From contig NZ_LMDK01000018.1 in NCBI RefSeq assembly GCF_001425055.1, positions 62,001 through 126,000 on the forward strand: DNA of 64,000 nucleotides, read 5' to 3'. The translations under genes and the position numbers were made by a program. This document shows, piece after piece, positions 27,761 to 40,689 of the stretch; position 1 is the first letter of the stretch; each line of letters opens with the position of its first letter. The stretch is from Pelomonas sp. Root1237. GTDB taxonomy: Bacteria; Pseudomonadota; Gammaproteobacteria; Burkholderiales; Burkholderiaceae_C. The notes below the pieces were generated by a model. It worked only from the letters and a program-made list of their open reading frames with translations, had not been told where the DNA came from and made no database searches.

Positions 27761-30297
27761 GCGTCCTCCCTCACGGCGCGCACGGCGTCAGCGCCGAGGG
27801 CGCGCCGGCCGGCCAGCAGCGAAGCGCCGACCGCCGCCGCGAAGGCCAGGCCGACCAGGGCTGCTAGGCGCGCAACCGGCAAATGCATCTCCATGCTCCA
27901 GTGAAAGCTTTGCGGGTTGACGACGTAGACGAGCACCACGCTCAGGCCCAGGCCCAGCGCCAGCCCGGCCAGCGCGCCCGCGCCGCCCGACAGGCTTGCC
28001 TCGATGAGCAGCAGCCGCTGCAACTGGCGCCTGGACAGGCCGAGATGGCGCAGCAGGCCGAACTCGCGTTTGCGCGCCAGGGCCTGAGCCGATTGGCTGG
28101 CGATGACGCCGAACAGACCCACGGCCAGGGCCACGGCCTGCAGCCACACGGTGATGGCAAAGCTGCGGTCGAAGATCTTCAGCGACAGCGCGCGCAGCTC
28201 GCCCGCCGCGGCCATTTCGACGTTGTCGCCGCCGAGCTGGCGAACCGCGGTGCGCGCCGATTCCAGCGACCGGCCCGGTGCCAGCCAGAGTGCCAGCTCG
28301 GCCGTGCTGGTGTCGCCACTGGCGCGGCGGTAGTCGTCCAGCGCCATCCACAGCGCGGTGTTCTGGCGTGAATAGTCACGCCAGACGCCGCGCACCTGCA
28401 GCTTCAGCGCGCGGCCGCCGTCGACCAGCTCGCCCTGGAAGACATGGCCCGGCTTCAGCCCGTCGCGGTCCCGCGCGGCCTCGTTGACCCAGACCGCCAG
28501 AGTGCCCTCCGCGGCTGCGCCCGTCCAGCGTTCGACGAGAGGCAGGCCACCGGCCCGGATGTCGCGCGCAGTCAGGGCCACGGTTTCGCCGCTGGACGCC
28601 AGCCGCAGCCGGGCCGTGAGCTGGGGCGAGGTGCGGGCGACTTCGGGCAGGCGCGACAACGCCGTCAGCAGGGGTGGCGGCAGCGGTGTGGGAATGCCGT
28701 TGGCGCCCCGCAGCGCACTGCGCACGTAGAGGTCGGCCGGCAGGGCCTGGTCCAGCCAGCGCATCAGGGATTCACGGAAGCTGCCGATCATGACCGTCAT
28801 GGCCACGGCCAGGGCCAGGGCAACCAGGACGCCGGCCAGCGACCGGCGCGCTTCGGTCGCCTGGTCGCGGCTGCGTTCGCGGGCCAGCAGCAGCAGGGCG
28901 CCTGCCGGCAGGCGCGAGAGCAGCGCCGTCATCAGCTGCACCAGGGCGGGCACCAGGGCCAGGCCGCCCATCAGCAGAAAGAACATGGCCGCATAAGCAG
29001 CGACCGGTGTGTCACCCCAGACGGGCGGCAGCCAGGCCAGCGACGCCCCCACAGCCAGCAGCGCCAGGCCGGCCCAGGCGGGCAAGGTGCGCGCCGCCGG
29101 CAGGCCCAGGCCCTTGAGCACGAGCGCGGGCGCGATGCGGCGCACCGTCAGTGCGGGTGCCAGCGCCGCGACCAGGGTGGCCGCCAGCCCCAGTGCCGCG
29201 TAGACCAGGGCCGGCAGCAGCAGTGGCTGGTTGAACAGCAGTTCGGCCGATGAATCGGTGGCGCCGTGCAAGCCCAGGTCGCTGCCCATCAGCTTCAGCG
29301 CCCCCGCGGCCAGGCCGACGCCCAGGGCCAGCCCCAGCGCCGTGCCCGCGAGGCCGATGACCAGGCCTTCGGCCAGGATCAACCGCCAGCGCATGCGCGC
29401 CGATACGCCGAGCACGCCCACCAGCGCCCATTGCGCCAGGCGCTGGGCCGTGGCCAGGGACAGCACGGCATAGACGAGGAAGCTGCCGGTGAACAGGGCC
29501 ATCAGGGCCAGCAGGCCGAGGTTGACGCGGTAGGAGCGCGTCATGTCGGACAGCCGGGCGCCGGTATCGGCCGGCGGCGTGGCCAGCCAGCGCGCGGGCA
29601 GGCGGGCGGTCCAGGCCGTGGCGTCCACGCCGGGCGCGAGTTGCACGTCGATGCGGTCCAGGCTGCCCACGCGGCCGAACAGGGCTTGCGCATCGGCGAT
29701 GTCCAGCACGCCCAGCGGCGTGTTGTCGGCGGCGACGCGGCCACCGATGGCCAGCTCGATGTCGCGCGGCGTGCCTTCGCCTGGCAGGCGCAGCGCCAGC
29801 TGGGTGGCGCCGCCAGGTAGCAGCTTGCGGGCAGCAGCGTTCAGGTGGACGACATGCGGGCTCAGCAGCGCCGCCGGCCCACCTTCGACCTGCGGCGTCA
29901 GTTCAGCCGCCAGCGGACGGCCGGCAGCGGCCGAGGCCAGCAGCGCCAGTGGGTCCAGGCCGATGAGGCGGATGGACAGGCCCCGCCCGCCTGGGCCGAC
30001 CTGGCCCGGCCACAGCGCCATGGCCTCGACGACGGGGTTGGCGGCGGCGACTTCGGGGCGGTTCAGCAGATCGACGAGGTCGGCATCGGTCAGCGGGCCG
30101 GAGCGGGCCGTCAGCACCAGATCGGGCTGGCCGTTGACGCCGCGCGCCGCACGCGCGAATTCGGTCAGGGCGGCGCCATTGAGCAGATGTACGCCGAAGG
30201 CCAGGGCCACGCCCAGCATGACGGCGATGACGGCCAAAAGGACGCGGCCGGGCTGGTCCCGCCAGGCGGGCCAGGTGAAATGGCGCCAAAGGGTCAT
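27757..30297 (-). CDS. FtsX-like ABC transporter permease (AttF/AttG type)
   Basis: The 846-residue permease has an N-terminal membrane helix (VLLAVIAVMLGVALAFGVHLL), a periplasmic domain, FtsX-type membrane repeats near residues 260-450 and 480-520, a second periplasmic domain, and a final FtsX cluster ending DAVRAVREDA. A duplicated FtsX arrangement in one chain matches MacB/LolCE-like lipid or lipoprotein machines rather than importers. It overlaps the ATPase gene upstream and the AttH-like gene downstream by four bases each. Confidence 0.9.
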   Translation of the reverse strand: MTLWRHFTWPAWRDQPGRVLLAVIAVMLGVALAFGVHLLNGAALTEFARAARGVNGQPDLVLTARSGPLTDADLVDLLNRPEVAAANPVVEAMALWPGQVGPGGRGLSIRLIGLDPLALLASAAAGRPLAAELTPQVEGGPAALLSPHVVHLNAAARKLLPGGATQLALRLPGEGTPRDIELAIGGRVAADNTPLGVLDIADAQALFGRVGSLDRIDVQLAPGVDATAWTARLPARWLATPPADTGARLSDMTRSYRVNLGLLALMALFTGSFLVYAVLSLATAQRLAQWALVGVLGVSARMRWRLILAEGLVIGLAGTALGLALGVGLAAGALKLMGSDLGLHGATDSSAELLFNQPLLLPALVYAALGLAATLVAALAPALTVRRIAPALVLKGLGLPAARTLPAWAGLALLAVGASLAWLPPVWGDTPVAAYAAMFFLLMGGLALVPALVQLMTALLSRLPAGALLLLARERSRDQATEARRSLAGVLVALALAVAMTVMIGSFRESLMRWLDQALPADLYVRSALRGANGIPTPLPPPLLTALSRLPEVARTSPQLTARLRLASSGETVALTARDIRAGGLPLVERWTGAAAEGTLAVWVNEAARDRDGLKPGHVFQGELVDGGRALKLQVRGVWRDYSRQNTALWMALDDYRRASGDTSTAELALWLAPGRSLESARTAVRQLGGDNVEMAAAGELRALSLKIFDRSFAITVWLQAVALAVGLFGVIASQSAQALARKREFGLLRHLGLSRRQLQRLLLIEASLSGGAGALAGLALGLGLSVVLVYVVNPQSFHWSMEMHLPVARLAALVGLAFAAAVGASLLAGRRALGADAVRAVREDA

Positions 30298-30947
30298 GCG
30301 CTATGCAGCCCGCTGGCATCCAGCCGAAGCCTGCGGTGTGCCGCCTCGGCCGCACGCTCGGAATGCGTCACCAGCAGGCAGGCCGCACCGGCTTCCTGCG
30401 TGCAGCGGCGCAGCAGGGCCAGCACTTCGCCGGCATGGCGCGGGTCGAGGTTGCCAGTGGGTTCATCGGCCAGCACGAGGCGAGGGCGGTGCACCAGGGC
30501 CCGCGCGATCGCCACGCGCTGCAACTGCCCGCCCGACAACTGCCTGGGCATGCGCGCGGCCAGAGGCGCCAGTTCCACCGCCGTCAGCATCTGCCGCACC
30601 CGTTCGTCATCGCGCTGGCCCAGCAGGCGCAGCGGCAGGGCCACGTTGTCGGCCACGTTCAGATGCGGCAGCAGATGGAAGGCCTGGAAGATGAATCCCA
30701 GCTCGCGGCGCCGCAGCGCCGAGCGGGCCTCATCGTCCAGCGCCCGCAGGTCCTGGCCCACCAGCGTGATGGTGCCGGCGTCGGCCTCGTCCAGCCCGGC
30801 CAGGCAGTTCAGCAACGTGGACTTGCCGCTGCCGGACTCGCCGAGCAGGGCGACGATCTCGCCGGCGTCCAGGTCCAGATCCACATCGGAAAACACGGCC
30901 ACCTCGCCGTAGGACTTCGCCAGGCGGCGCGCACTCAGAAGACTCAT
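30294..30947 (-). CDS. ABC transporter ATP-binding protein (LolD/AttE type)
   Basis: The 217-residue ATPase has Walker A GESGSGKST, Q-loop GFIFQAFHLLP, signature LSGGQLQR, Walker B LVLADEPTGNLD and switch LVTHSE, a pattern of the LolD/MacB subgroup that partners FtsX-like permeases. The start at 30947 is preceded by CAGAAT seven bases upstream and no clear Shine-Dalgarno sequence. It is first in the ATPase-permease-AttH unit. Confidence 0.92.
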   Translation of the reverse strand: MSLLSARRLAKSYGEVAVFSDVDLDLDAGEIVALLGESGSGKSTLLNCLAGLDEADAGTITLVGQDLRALDDEARSALRRRELGFIFQAFHLLPHLNVADNVALPLRLLGQRDDERVRQMLTAVELAPLAARMPRQLSGGQLQRVAIARALVHRPRLVLADEPTGNLDPRHAGEVLALLRRCTQEAGAACLLVTHSERAAEAAHRRLRLDASGLHSA

Positions 30948-30993
30948 GGACCGGATTCTGGGTCCTTGCGCGCGGCGCCGGCCCGCGGGGGAA

Positions 30994-31920
30994 TCAAGCG
31001 AGCAACCTCTGCAAGCCGACCAGCAGCTCGGGGATGGGTTGGGGGCCGTCGCAAGCGATGACGCGGCGCTGCGGCATGCTGCGCAGCCAGGTGATCTGGC
31101 GCTTGGCCAACTGGCGCGTGGCGGCAATGCCGCGCTCGCGCAGGTCGGAGAAGTTGTTGGCGTCCAGCGCTTCCCAGGCCTGGCGGTAGCCGACGCAACG
31201 CATCGATGGCAAGGCCAGGCTCAGGTCGCCACGGGCCCGCAAGCTCTTGACCTCGTCGACCAGCCCTTGGGCCAACATGACGTCGAAACGCTGCGCCAGG
31301 CGCTCGTGCAGCCAAGCGCGGTCGCTGGGCTCCAGCGAGAACAGCGGCCAGTCCACGCCTTCGTCGCGCGAGGCGGCATGCAGCGCGCTCAGCGGCTGGC
31401 CGGTCAGGCGGATGACTTCCAGCGCGCGCTGGATTCGCTGGCTGTCGTTGGGTGCCAAGCGGGCGCCCGTTTCAGGGTCGAGCTTGGCCAGCTCCGCATG
31501 CATCGCTGGCCAGCCGCGCTCGGCCGCCTCGGCGTCGATGGCGGCACGCAGGTCGGCGTCGGCCTGGGGCAGCGTCGACAGGCCATCGAACAGCGCCTTG
31601 AAGTACAGCATCGTGCCGCCCACCAGCAGCGGCAGCTTGCCACGCGCGCTGATCTCCGCAGCAAGCCGTTTGGCATCGCGCACGAACTCGGCGGCCGAAT
31701 AGCTCTCGGTCGGGTCAAGGATGTCGATGAGATGGTGCGGCACCGCGGCCTGCTCAGCGGCCGTGGGCTTGGCCGTGCCGATGTCCATGCCGCGGTAGAC
31801 CAGGGCCGAGTCGACGCTGATGATTTCGACCGGCAGCACCTCGGCGATGGCGAGAGCCGCTGCCGTCTTGCCGCAACCGGTGGGGCCGGCGATGCAAATG
31901 GGTGACAAGGGCGCGCTCAT
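30994..31920 (-). CDS. miaA: tRNA dimethylallyltransferase
   Basis: The 308-residue enzyme transfers dimethylallyl to A37 of UNN-reading tRNAs. Walker A is GPTGCGKT; substrate motifs are [35 protein letters not shown] and [19 protein letters not shown]. The start at 31920 is the ATG just before the P-loop region; an in-frame ATG at 31950 lies inside the inverted repeat. It follows the pseudouridine synthase gene across that repeat. Confidence 0.95.
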   Translation of the reverse strand: MSAPLSPICIAGPTGCGKTAAALAIAEVLPVEIISVDSALVYRGMDIGTAKPTAAEQAAVPHHLIDILDPTESYSAAEFVRDAKRLAAEISARGKLPLLVGGTMLYFKALFDGLSTLPQADADLRAAIDAEAAERGWPAMHAELAKLDPETGARLAPNDSQRIQRALEVIRLTGQPLSALHAASRDEGVDWPLFSLEPSDRAWLHERLAQRFDVMLAQGLVDEVKSLRARGDLSLALPSMRCVGYRQAWEALDANNFSDLRERGIAATRQLAKRQITWLRSMPQRRVIACDGPQPIPELLVGLQRLLA

Positions 31921-31931
31921 CAATACAGCCC

Positions 31932-32017
31932 AACACAGCCACAGAGCCACAGAGGCACAGAGAAATTCAGTAGCAAGAGGCTGTTCCTCTGTGGCTCTGT
32001 GCCTCTGTGGCTGTGTT
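31932..32017. repeat. Long inverted repeat with internal cacagag units
   Basis: Two 31-base arms (31932-31962 and 31987-32017) pair at 29 of 31 positions around a 24-base loop. Each arm is built of cacagag units separated by single c or g bases, and the two mismatches come from those spacers being swapped between arms. It fills the gap between the RluF-type gene and miaA and would form a strong hairpin in RNA. There is no U-run, so it is not an ordinary terminator. Confidence 0.85.
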
Positions 32018-32031
32018 TCCTGCGGCGAGGT

Positions 32032-33318
32032 TCAGAACTTCTCCCATGGCGCGAGATAGCGCCATTGCCCGACGGGCAGATGGCCCAGCGGAATGCGGCC
32101 GATGCGCACGCGCTTCAGGCCGACGACCTTGAGGCCGACCAGTTCGCACATGCGGCGGATCTGGCGCTTCTTGCCCTCGCGCAGCACGAAGCGCAGCTGA
32201 TGCTCGTTCTGCCAGCTGACCTTGGCGGGCTTGAGTTCTTCGCCGTCCAGCTCCAGGCCGTGGTTGAGCAGGGCGAGCTTGTTGTTCGACAGCGCCGCGT
32301 TGGGCAGCGTGCCCTCTGGCACGGCTTCAGCGCCGGGAAGGCCGACGAACTCGACGCGCACGAGGTATTCCTTCTCGACGTCGGAGTCGTCGCCGATCAG
32401 CACGCGGGCGATGCGGCCGTCCTGCGTCAGCACGAGCAGGCCGGTGGAGTCGATGTCCAGCCGCCCGGCGGGAGCCAGGTTGCGGTGGTGGCCGGCGTTG
32501 GGCTTGATGCCGGAGGCGTCTTCCGCCCAGCGGTTCTCGGGCTGGAACAGCACGACGGCCGGCTCGTAGCCGTCTTCGGCCTGGCCCGAGACGTAACCGA
32601 TGGGCTTGTGCAGCAGCACGGTGACAAGCTGGGCCTGTTGGTTGCGGGCGGCGGGGTCGATGTCGATCTGCACGTCGGGGCCGACGCGCTGGCCCAGCAC
32701 GGCGACCTTGCCGTTGACGCGCACCCAGCCGGCGGCAATCCAGTCGTCGGCCTCGCGGCGCGAGGCGAGCTTGAGCTCGCCCATGCGCTTGGACAGGCGT
32801 TCGCCGTCCTCGGGCGCGACTTCGCGAGCCGGGTTGCGGCGTTGCTGCGGGCGCTGCGGCGGCTCGAAGTTGGGGCCGCGGTTAGCCACACGGCGTTGGT
32901 CGACGCGCGGTGGGCGGTCAGCAGGAGGGCGTTCGTCCGGGCGGGCGCGAGGGGCGCGTTCTGGGCGCTGTGGCGCGTCGCCGCGGTATTGCGGCGGGCG
33001 CTCGTCGGGTCGTGCACGCGGGCCACGCTCGGGGCGCGGCGGCGCATCGCCACGCGGCTGCTGCTGCCAGTCAGACTTGAAACCCGTCGGCTTCGGGCGA
33101 GCCGGCCGCTCGTCGCGAGCCGGTGCAGGCCGCTCGGCGCGCTGCGCTTGCGACTTCTGGAACTGCTCCTCGCGCTCGGCCCGGTCGGCTTGCGCCTTGG
33201 CAAGCGTCGTGCGGGGCTTGGAGACGCCCTTGCCGCGCACCGGCGCGCGCTTCTCGCCCTCGGCGTTGCGAGTCTTGGCAGCAGGCTTGGGCTTGCCCTT
33301 GAGGGTGATGGTGGCCAT
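32032..33318 (-). CDS. Pseudouridine synthase, RluF/RluB type, with long disordered N-terminal extension
   Basis: The product is 428 residues. Residues 1 to about 170 are low-complexity, rich in Arg, Pro, Asp and Gln, with a twice-repeated RGDAP-RPER-RARPDERPP block. They are followed by an S4 RNA-binding domain (RLSKRMGELKLASRREADDW) and an RsuA-type catalytic domain whose nucleophile is Asp288 in GRLDIDSTGLLVL. RluB/E/F enzymes modify single uridines in 23S rRNA; RluF is the closest guess, so no symbol is given. The extension is probably an RNA tether. It lies nine bases after mutL. Confidence 0.85.
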   Translation of the reverse strand: MATITLKGKPKPAAKTRNAEGEKRAPVRGKGVSKPRTTLAKAQADRAEREEQFQKSQAQRAERPAPARDERPARPKPTGFKSDWQQQPRGDAPPRPERGPRARPDERPPQYRGDAPQRPERAPRARPDERPPADRPPRVDQRRVANRGPNFEPPQRPQQRRNPAREVAPEDGERLSKRMGELKLASRREADDWIAAGWVRVNGKVAVLGQRVGPDVQIDIDPAARNQQAQLVTVLLHKPIGYVSGQAEDGYEPAVVLFQPENRWAEDASGIKPNAGHHRNLAPAGRLDIDSTGLLVLTQDGRIARVLIGDDSDVEKEYLVRVEFVGLPGAEAVPEGTLPNAALSNNKLALLNHGLELDGEELKPAKVSWQNEHQLRFVLREGKKRQIRRMCELVGLKVVGLKRVRIGRIPLGHLPVGQWRYLAPWEKF

Positions 33319-33327
33319 CGTTTTCTT

Positions 33328-35169
33328 TCAGCGTCCGCGCAGGAAAAGAGCGTCCAGCTCGCGCATGTCGAGCTGGCGCCAGGTGGGGCGGCCGTGGTTG
33401 CATTGGTCGGCGCGTTCGGTGGCTTCCATGTCGCGCAGCAGCGCGTTCATTTCGTCCAGCGTCAATTGCCGGTTGGCGCGCACGGCGCCGTGGCAGGCCA
33501 TGGTGGCGAGGATTTCATGCTGGGCGCGTTCGAGCACCGAGCTGGCGTCGAACTGGGCCATCTCGGCGAGCAACTCGCGGGTCAGCGCGACGAGGTCGGA
33601 GGCCGCGAGCAGGGCGGGGCGGGAGCGCACGGCCAAAGTGCGGGCGGACAGCGGGGCGACATCCAGGCCGAGCTTTGACAGCGTGTCGGCATGCTGCTCG
33701 GCGGCGGCGACCTCCTCGGCCGTAGCGGCGAAGCTGACCGGGATCAGCAGCGGCTGGCTTTCGATCTGGGTCGCGCCGAGCCTGGCCTTGAGCCGCTCGT
33801 AGACGACGCGCTCGTGGGCGGCGTGCATGTCGACGATGACCAGGCCTTGCTTGTTCTCGGCCAGGACGTAGACGCCCTGGATCTGCGCGATGGCGCGGCC
33901 CAGCGGCCAGTCCTCGTCCGGCAACTTCATCTTCAAGCTGATCGTCGGCGCGGCTGTCGCAGGTGCGGGCTTAGGAGCTTCACCAGGGGCCCACAAGGCC
34001 TCGTGCTGGACCAGGGACAGCCTGACCTGCTCGGCCGTCGGCGGCACGGGCGGCACATAGGACTGGTAGGCCGGGCGCGGCTCCGAGACGAAGAGCGTGG
34101 CCGGCATCGTCGGCTCGAAGCCAAGCGGCGCCATGGCCGATTCGACGCCGGCGGCGTCCGCACGCGACTGGGCCAACGCGTCGATGAAGGCGCGGCGCAC
34201 GGATTGATGGATGGCACGGCCGTCGCGAAAGCGCACCTCGATCTTGGTCGGGTGCACGTTCACATCCACCAGTTCGGGCGCGATCTCGATGAAGAGCACA
34301 TAGCTGGGCTGGCGCTGGCCGTGCAGCACGTCCTCGTAGGCCGAGCGCACGGCGTGGCTGATGAGCTTGTCGCGCACATGGCGGCCATTGACCCAGACGT
34401 ATTGCTGGTCGGCCCGCGAGCGCGCCGCCTCGGGCAGGCCGGCGCGGCCGGTCAGGGCCAGAGGGCCGAAGCTGTGCTCGAAGGGGCGGCTCTCGGTGAC
34501 AAAGTCTGCGCCCAGCGCATCGGCAATGCGCTGCTCGCTGGACGCGGCGCGCCATTGGTCGACGAGCTTGCCTTCGTGCCAGATCGCAAAGCCGACGTCG
34601 GGACGCGCCAGCGCATGGCGGCGCACGGCTTCAACGCAATGGGCCAGCTCGGTGGCGTCGGTCTTGAGGAACTTGCGGCGGGCGGGGGTGGCGAAAAACA
34701 GCTCGCGCACCTCGACGCTGGTGCCGCGCGCACGGGCGGCCGGCTGCAGCTCGCCACTGCGGGCGTCCAGCCGGTGGGCGTGAGCGTCGGCGGCCGTGCG
34801 GCTGGCAATGGCCATGTCGGAGACCGACGAGATGGCGGCCAGGGCCTCGCCGCGGAATCCCATCGTCGCGACGGATTCCAGGTCACTCAGGCTGGCGATC
34901 TTGCTCGTTGCATGGCGCTTGAGCGCCAAGGGCAACTGGTTGACAGGGATGCCGCAGCCGTCGTCCTCGACGACGATGGCCCGCACGCCGCCGGCCATCA
35001 GCTTGACCTGGATGTTCTTCGCGCCGGCGTCCAGCGCGTTGTCCACCAGCTCGCGCACCACCGAGGCCGGGCGCTCGACGACCTCGCCGGCGGCGATCTG
35101 GCTGATCAGCTCATCGGGCAGTTCGCGGATGGCGCGCGGGGCAGGGAGTTCGGGCAGGGGCAAATCCAT
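33328..35169 (-). CDS. mutL: DNA mismatch repair protein MutL with endonuclease motif
   Basis: The 613-residue protein has the GHKL ATPase motifs VRELVDNALDAGAKNI, VEDDGCGIP and TMGFRGEAL, an acidic/Pro linker near residue 350-400, and a C-terminal dimerisation domain. The metal-binding motif DxHA(x)2E(x)4E is present from Asp447 (DMHAAHERVVYE), as are ACHGAVRA and CNHGRPTW. This is the nicking-endonuclease form, absent from E. coli MutL, and predicts MutH-independent strand incision. A GATAAT hexamer lies seven bases before the ATG. Confidence 0.95.
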   Translation of the reverse strand: MDLPLPELPAPRAIRELPDELISQIAAGEVVERPASVVRELVDNALDAGAKNIQVKLMAGGVRAIVVEDDGCGIPVNQLPLALKRHATSKIASLSDLESVATMGFRGEALAAISSVSDMAIASRTAADAHAHRLDARSGELQPAARARGTSVEVRELFFATPARRKFLKTDATELAHCVEAVRRHALARPDVGFAIWHEGKLVDQWRAASSEQRIADALGADFVTESRPFEHSFGPLALTGRAGLPEAARSRADQQYVWVNGRHVRDKLISHAVRSAYEDVLHGQRQPSYVLFIEIAPELVDVNVHPTKIEVRFRDGRAIHQSVRRAFIDALAQSRADAAGVESAMAPLGFEPTMPATLFVSEPRPAYQSYVPPVPPTAEQVRLSLVQHEALWAPGEAPKPAPATAAPTISLKMKLPDEDWPLGRAIAQIQGVYVLAENKQGLVIVDMHAAHERVVYERLKARLGATQIESQPLLIPVSFAATAEEVAAAEQHADTLSKLGLDVAPLSARTLAVRSRPALLAASDLVALTRELLAEMAQFDASSVLERAQHEILATMACHGAVRANRQLTLDEMNALLRDMEATERADQCNHGRPTWRQLDMRELDALFLRGR

Positions 35170-35226
35170 CGACGGGATTATCGGCGCCGTCCGGCTGTCA
35201 CGTCCGGGCCGGGATAATCGCCGCCC
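35170..35226. promoter_or_regulatory. Divergent mutL/dedA start region with mirrored GATAAT hexamers
   Basis: Within 57 bases, GATAAT occurs on the minus strand (35182-35177), seven bases before the mutL ATG, and on the plus strand (35213-35218), eight bases before the dedA ATG. Both resemble -10 boxes, and neither gene shows a Shine-Dalgarno site, so both messages may start at or next to the AUG. No matching -35 was found. Confidence 0.4.
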
Positions 35227-35874
35227 ATGGATTTCCTTCCCTTCCTCATCGACTTCGTCCTGCACGTCGACCAGCACCTGGCCAACTTCGTCGCGAGTTA
35301 CGGCGCCTGGGTCTATGCGCTGCTCTTCCTGATCATCTTTGTCGAGACCGGCGTGGTCGTCATGCCCTTCCTGCCGGGGGACTCCCTGCTGTTTGTCGTC
35401 GGCGCCATGTGTGGCGTCGGGCTGATGGACCTGGGCCTGTCCATGGCGCTGCTGACGGCGGCGGCCATCCTCGGCAACCAGAGCAACTACAGCATCGGCC
35501 GGCATTTCGGCCCGCGCGTCTTCCAGTGGGAGGACTCGCGCTTCTTCAACAAGGCCGCCTTCGAGAAGGCCCATGCCTTCTACGAGAAGTACGGCGGCAT
35601 CACCCTCGTTGCGGCCCGCTTCATGCCCTTTTTGCGCACTTTCGCGCCCTTCGTGGCCGGCGTGGCGCAGATGACGCGGCGCAAGTTCACGCTGTATGAC
35701 GTGGGCGGCGGCGTGCTGTGGGTCTGCGGCGTCACGCTGATCGGCTATGTCTTTGGCAACGTGCCCTGGGTCAAAACCAACCTGGACAAGATCATCTGGG
35801 CCATGATTCTCATACCCGGCCTGGTCATCATCGCCGGCGGCCTGAAGGCCAGGTTCAAGCGCCAGCCGGGCTGA
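35227..35874 (+). CDS. DedA family (SNARE-associated/VTT domain) membrane protein
   Basis: The 215-residue protein has the DedA half-repeats: FLIIFVETGVVVMPFLPGDSLLF with the G-D-S acidic loop, GNQSNYSIGRHFG, and the signature RFMPFLRTFAPFVAGVAQM whose arginines are functionally important in the family. DedA proteins act as flippases or proton-coupled carriers for phospholipid or undecaprenyl-phosphate. Membrane segments continue in the C-terminus (VLWVCGVTLIGYVFG, IIWAMILIPGLVIIAGG). It is divergent from mutL. Confidence 0.92.
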   Translation: MDFLPFLIDFVLHVDQHLANFVASYGAWVYALLFLIIFVETGVVVMPFLPGDSLLFVVGAMCGVGLMDLGLSMALLTAAAILGNQSNYSIGRHFGPRVFQWEDSRFFNKAAFEKAHAFYEKYGGITLVAARFMPFLRTFAPFVAGVAQMTRRKFTLYDVGGGVLWVCGVTLIGYVFGNVPWVKTNLDKIIWAMILIPGLVIIAGGLKARFKRQPG

Positions 35875-35965
35875 CTCGGCACGGCCAACTCAGCCCGGCG
35901 CTGACTTTCGGAGCCGCGCCCAAGGCGCACTAGAGTCGCGGGTTTTCGTCTGATCGGAGATCCCG

Positions 35966-39321
<3,356 letters not shown>

Positions 39322-39322
<1 letters not shown>

Positions 39323-40689
39323 TGAAAGCCTGGGCGGCCCTGTCCCTGCGGGGCCGCCTGTTCCTGCTGGCGCTGCTGCCCCTGCTGGCGTCGTTGGCGC
39401 TGATCGCGCTGGCCGTGCGCCAGCAGGAAAGCGAGCTGGCGGCGCGCGAGCATGCGCTGGTGCGCGCCAGCTATATGGACGCGCGGCGCACCGAGCTCAA
39501 GCATTACGTCGACCTGGCGGTCAGCACCATCCAGCCCTTGCTCGGCCAGCCGGGCGGGCCTGAGAGGGCGCTGGCCATCCTGTCCTCGTTGGACTACGGC
39601 CGCGACGGCTATTTCTTCGTCTATTCGCTGGACGGCCACGTGCTGATGCATTCGCGCCAGCCCGATCTGATCGGGCAGAACCTCTGGGAGATGCGCGACC
39701 CCAAGGGCCGGCCCACCATCCAGCAGCTCATCAATCAGGCCAAGGCCGGCGGCGGCTATGTCGAATACCTGTGGCGCAAGCCGTCCAGCAGCCTGCTGGC
39801 GCCCAAGCTGGGCTATGTCGTCACCGTGCCGCAGTGGGACTGGATGCTGGGCACGGGCCTGTACCTGGACGGCATCGAGGCCACGATGGCCGAACTGGAG
39901 CGCGGCGCGCGCCAGAACATCACGGCCACCATGCTGTGGGTGGGCGCTGTCGCCGTCTTCGGCGTCGCGCTGATCAGCGCCGGTGCACTGGCCCTGAACC
40001 TGAGCGAGCACCGCAGCGCCGAGGCCAAGCTGCGTGCCCTGGCCCGCCAGGTCGTGCAGAGCCAGGAGGACGAGCGCGCACGGCTGGCGCGCGAGCTGCA
40101 TGACGGCGTCAGCCAGGCGCTGGTGGCCACCAAGCTGCTGATCGAGTCCGCCCAGCACGAACCCGAGGGCGCTGCGCGGCTGCAGGAGCTGGCCTTGAAG
40201 CGCCTGAACAGCACGCTGGCCGAGGTGCGCCACCTGTCCCACGCACTGCGGCCGGCGCTGCTGGACACCCTCGGCCTGCCTGCGGCACTGCAGCATCTGG
40301 CGGGTGAGTTCGACGCTGCCGGTGGCACGCATTTCTCGGCGGCGGTCGAGGGTGAGGAGGTGGGCTTGCCCGAGGCCGTGAACACGGCCCTGTTCCGCAT
40401 TGCCCAGGAAGCGCTGAACAACGCGGCCCGGCATGCCCACGCGACGACGGTGAGCGTGCTGCTGCGTTTCGAGCGCGACGGTGGCCTGGCGCTGGAAATC
40501 AACGATGACGGCCAGGGCTTCGACGCCGACGCCGCCCAGGCCGCAGCCGACCGGGGACTGGGCCTGCGCAGCATGCGCGAACGGGCGGCCGCCCTCGGTG
40601 CCCGCCTGAGTCTCTTCGCTTCGCCCGGCATGGGCAGTCGCCTCACGGTCAAACTAGCGGCTTCCGACCTGGCTCGCGCTGCTGCATGA
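39322..40689 (+). CDS. Membrane sensor histidine kinase (Cache domain, HisKA_3)
   Basis: The 455-residue kinase has two membrane segments (about residues 11-31 and 200-225) around a periplasmic single-Cache domain (DYGRDGYFFVYSLDGHVLMH, VPQWDWMLGTGLYLDG). A NarL/DegS-type core follows: His260 in LARELHDGVSQ, then HATPase NTALFRIAQEALNNAARHA and RGLGLRSMRERAAALGA. Its ATG shares one base with the tricorn stop and its 3' end overlaps the response-regulator gene by four, so the three are one unit. Small organic ligands such as carboxylates are the usual Cache input. Confidence 0.93.
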
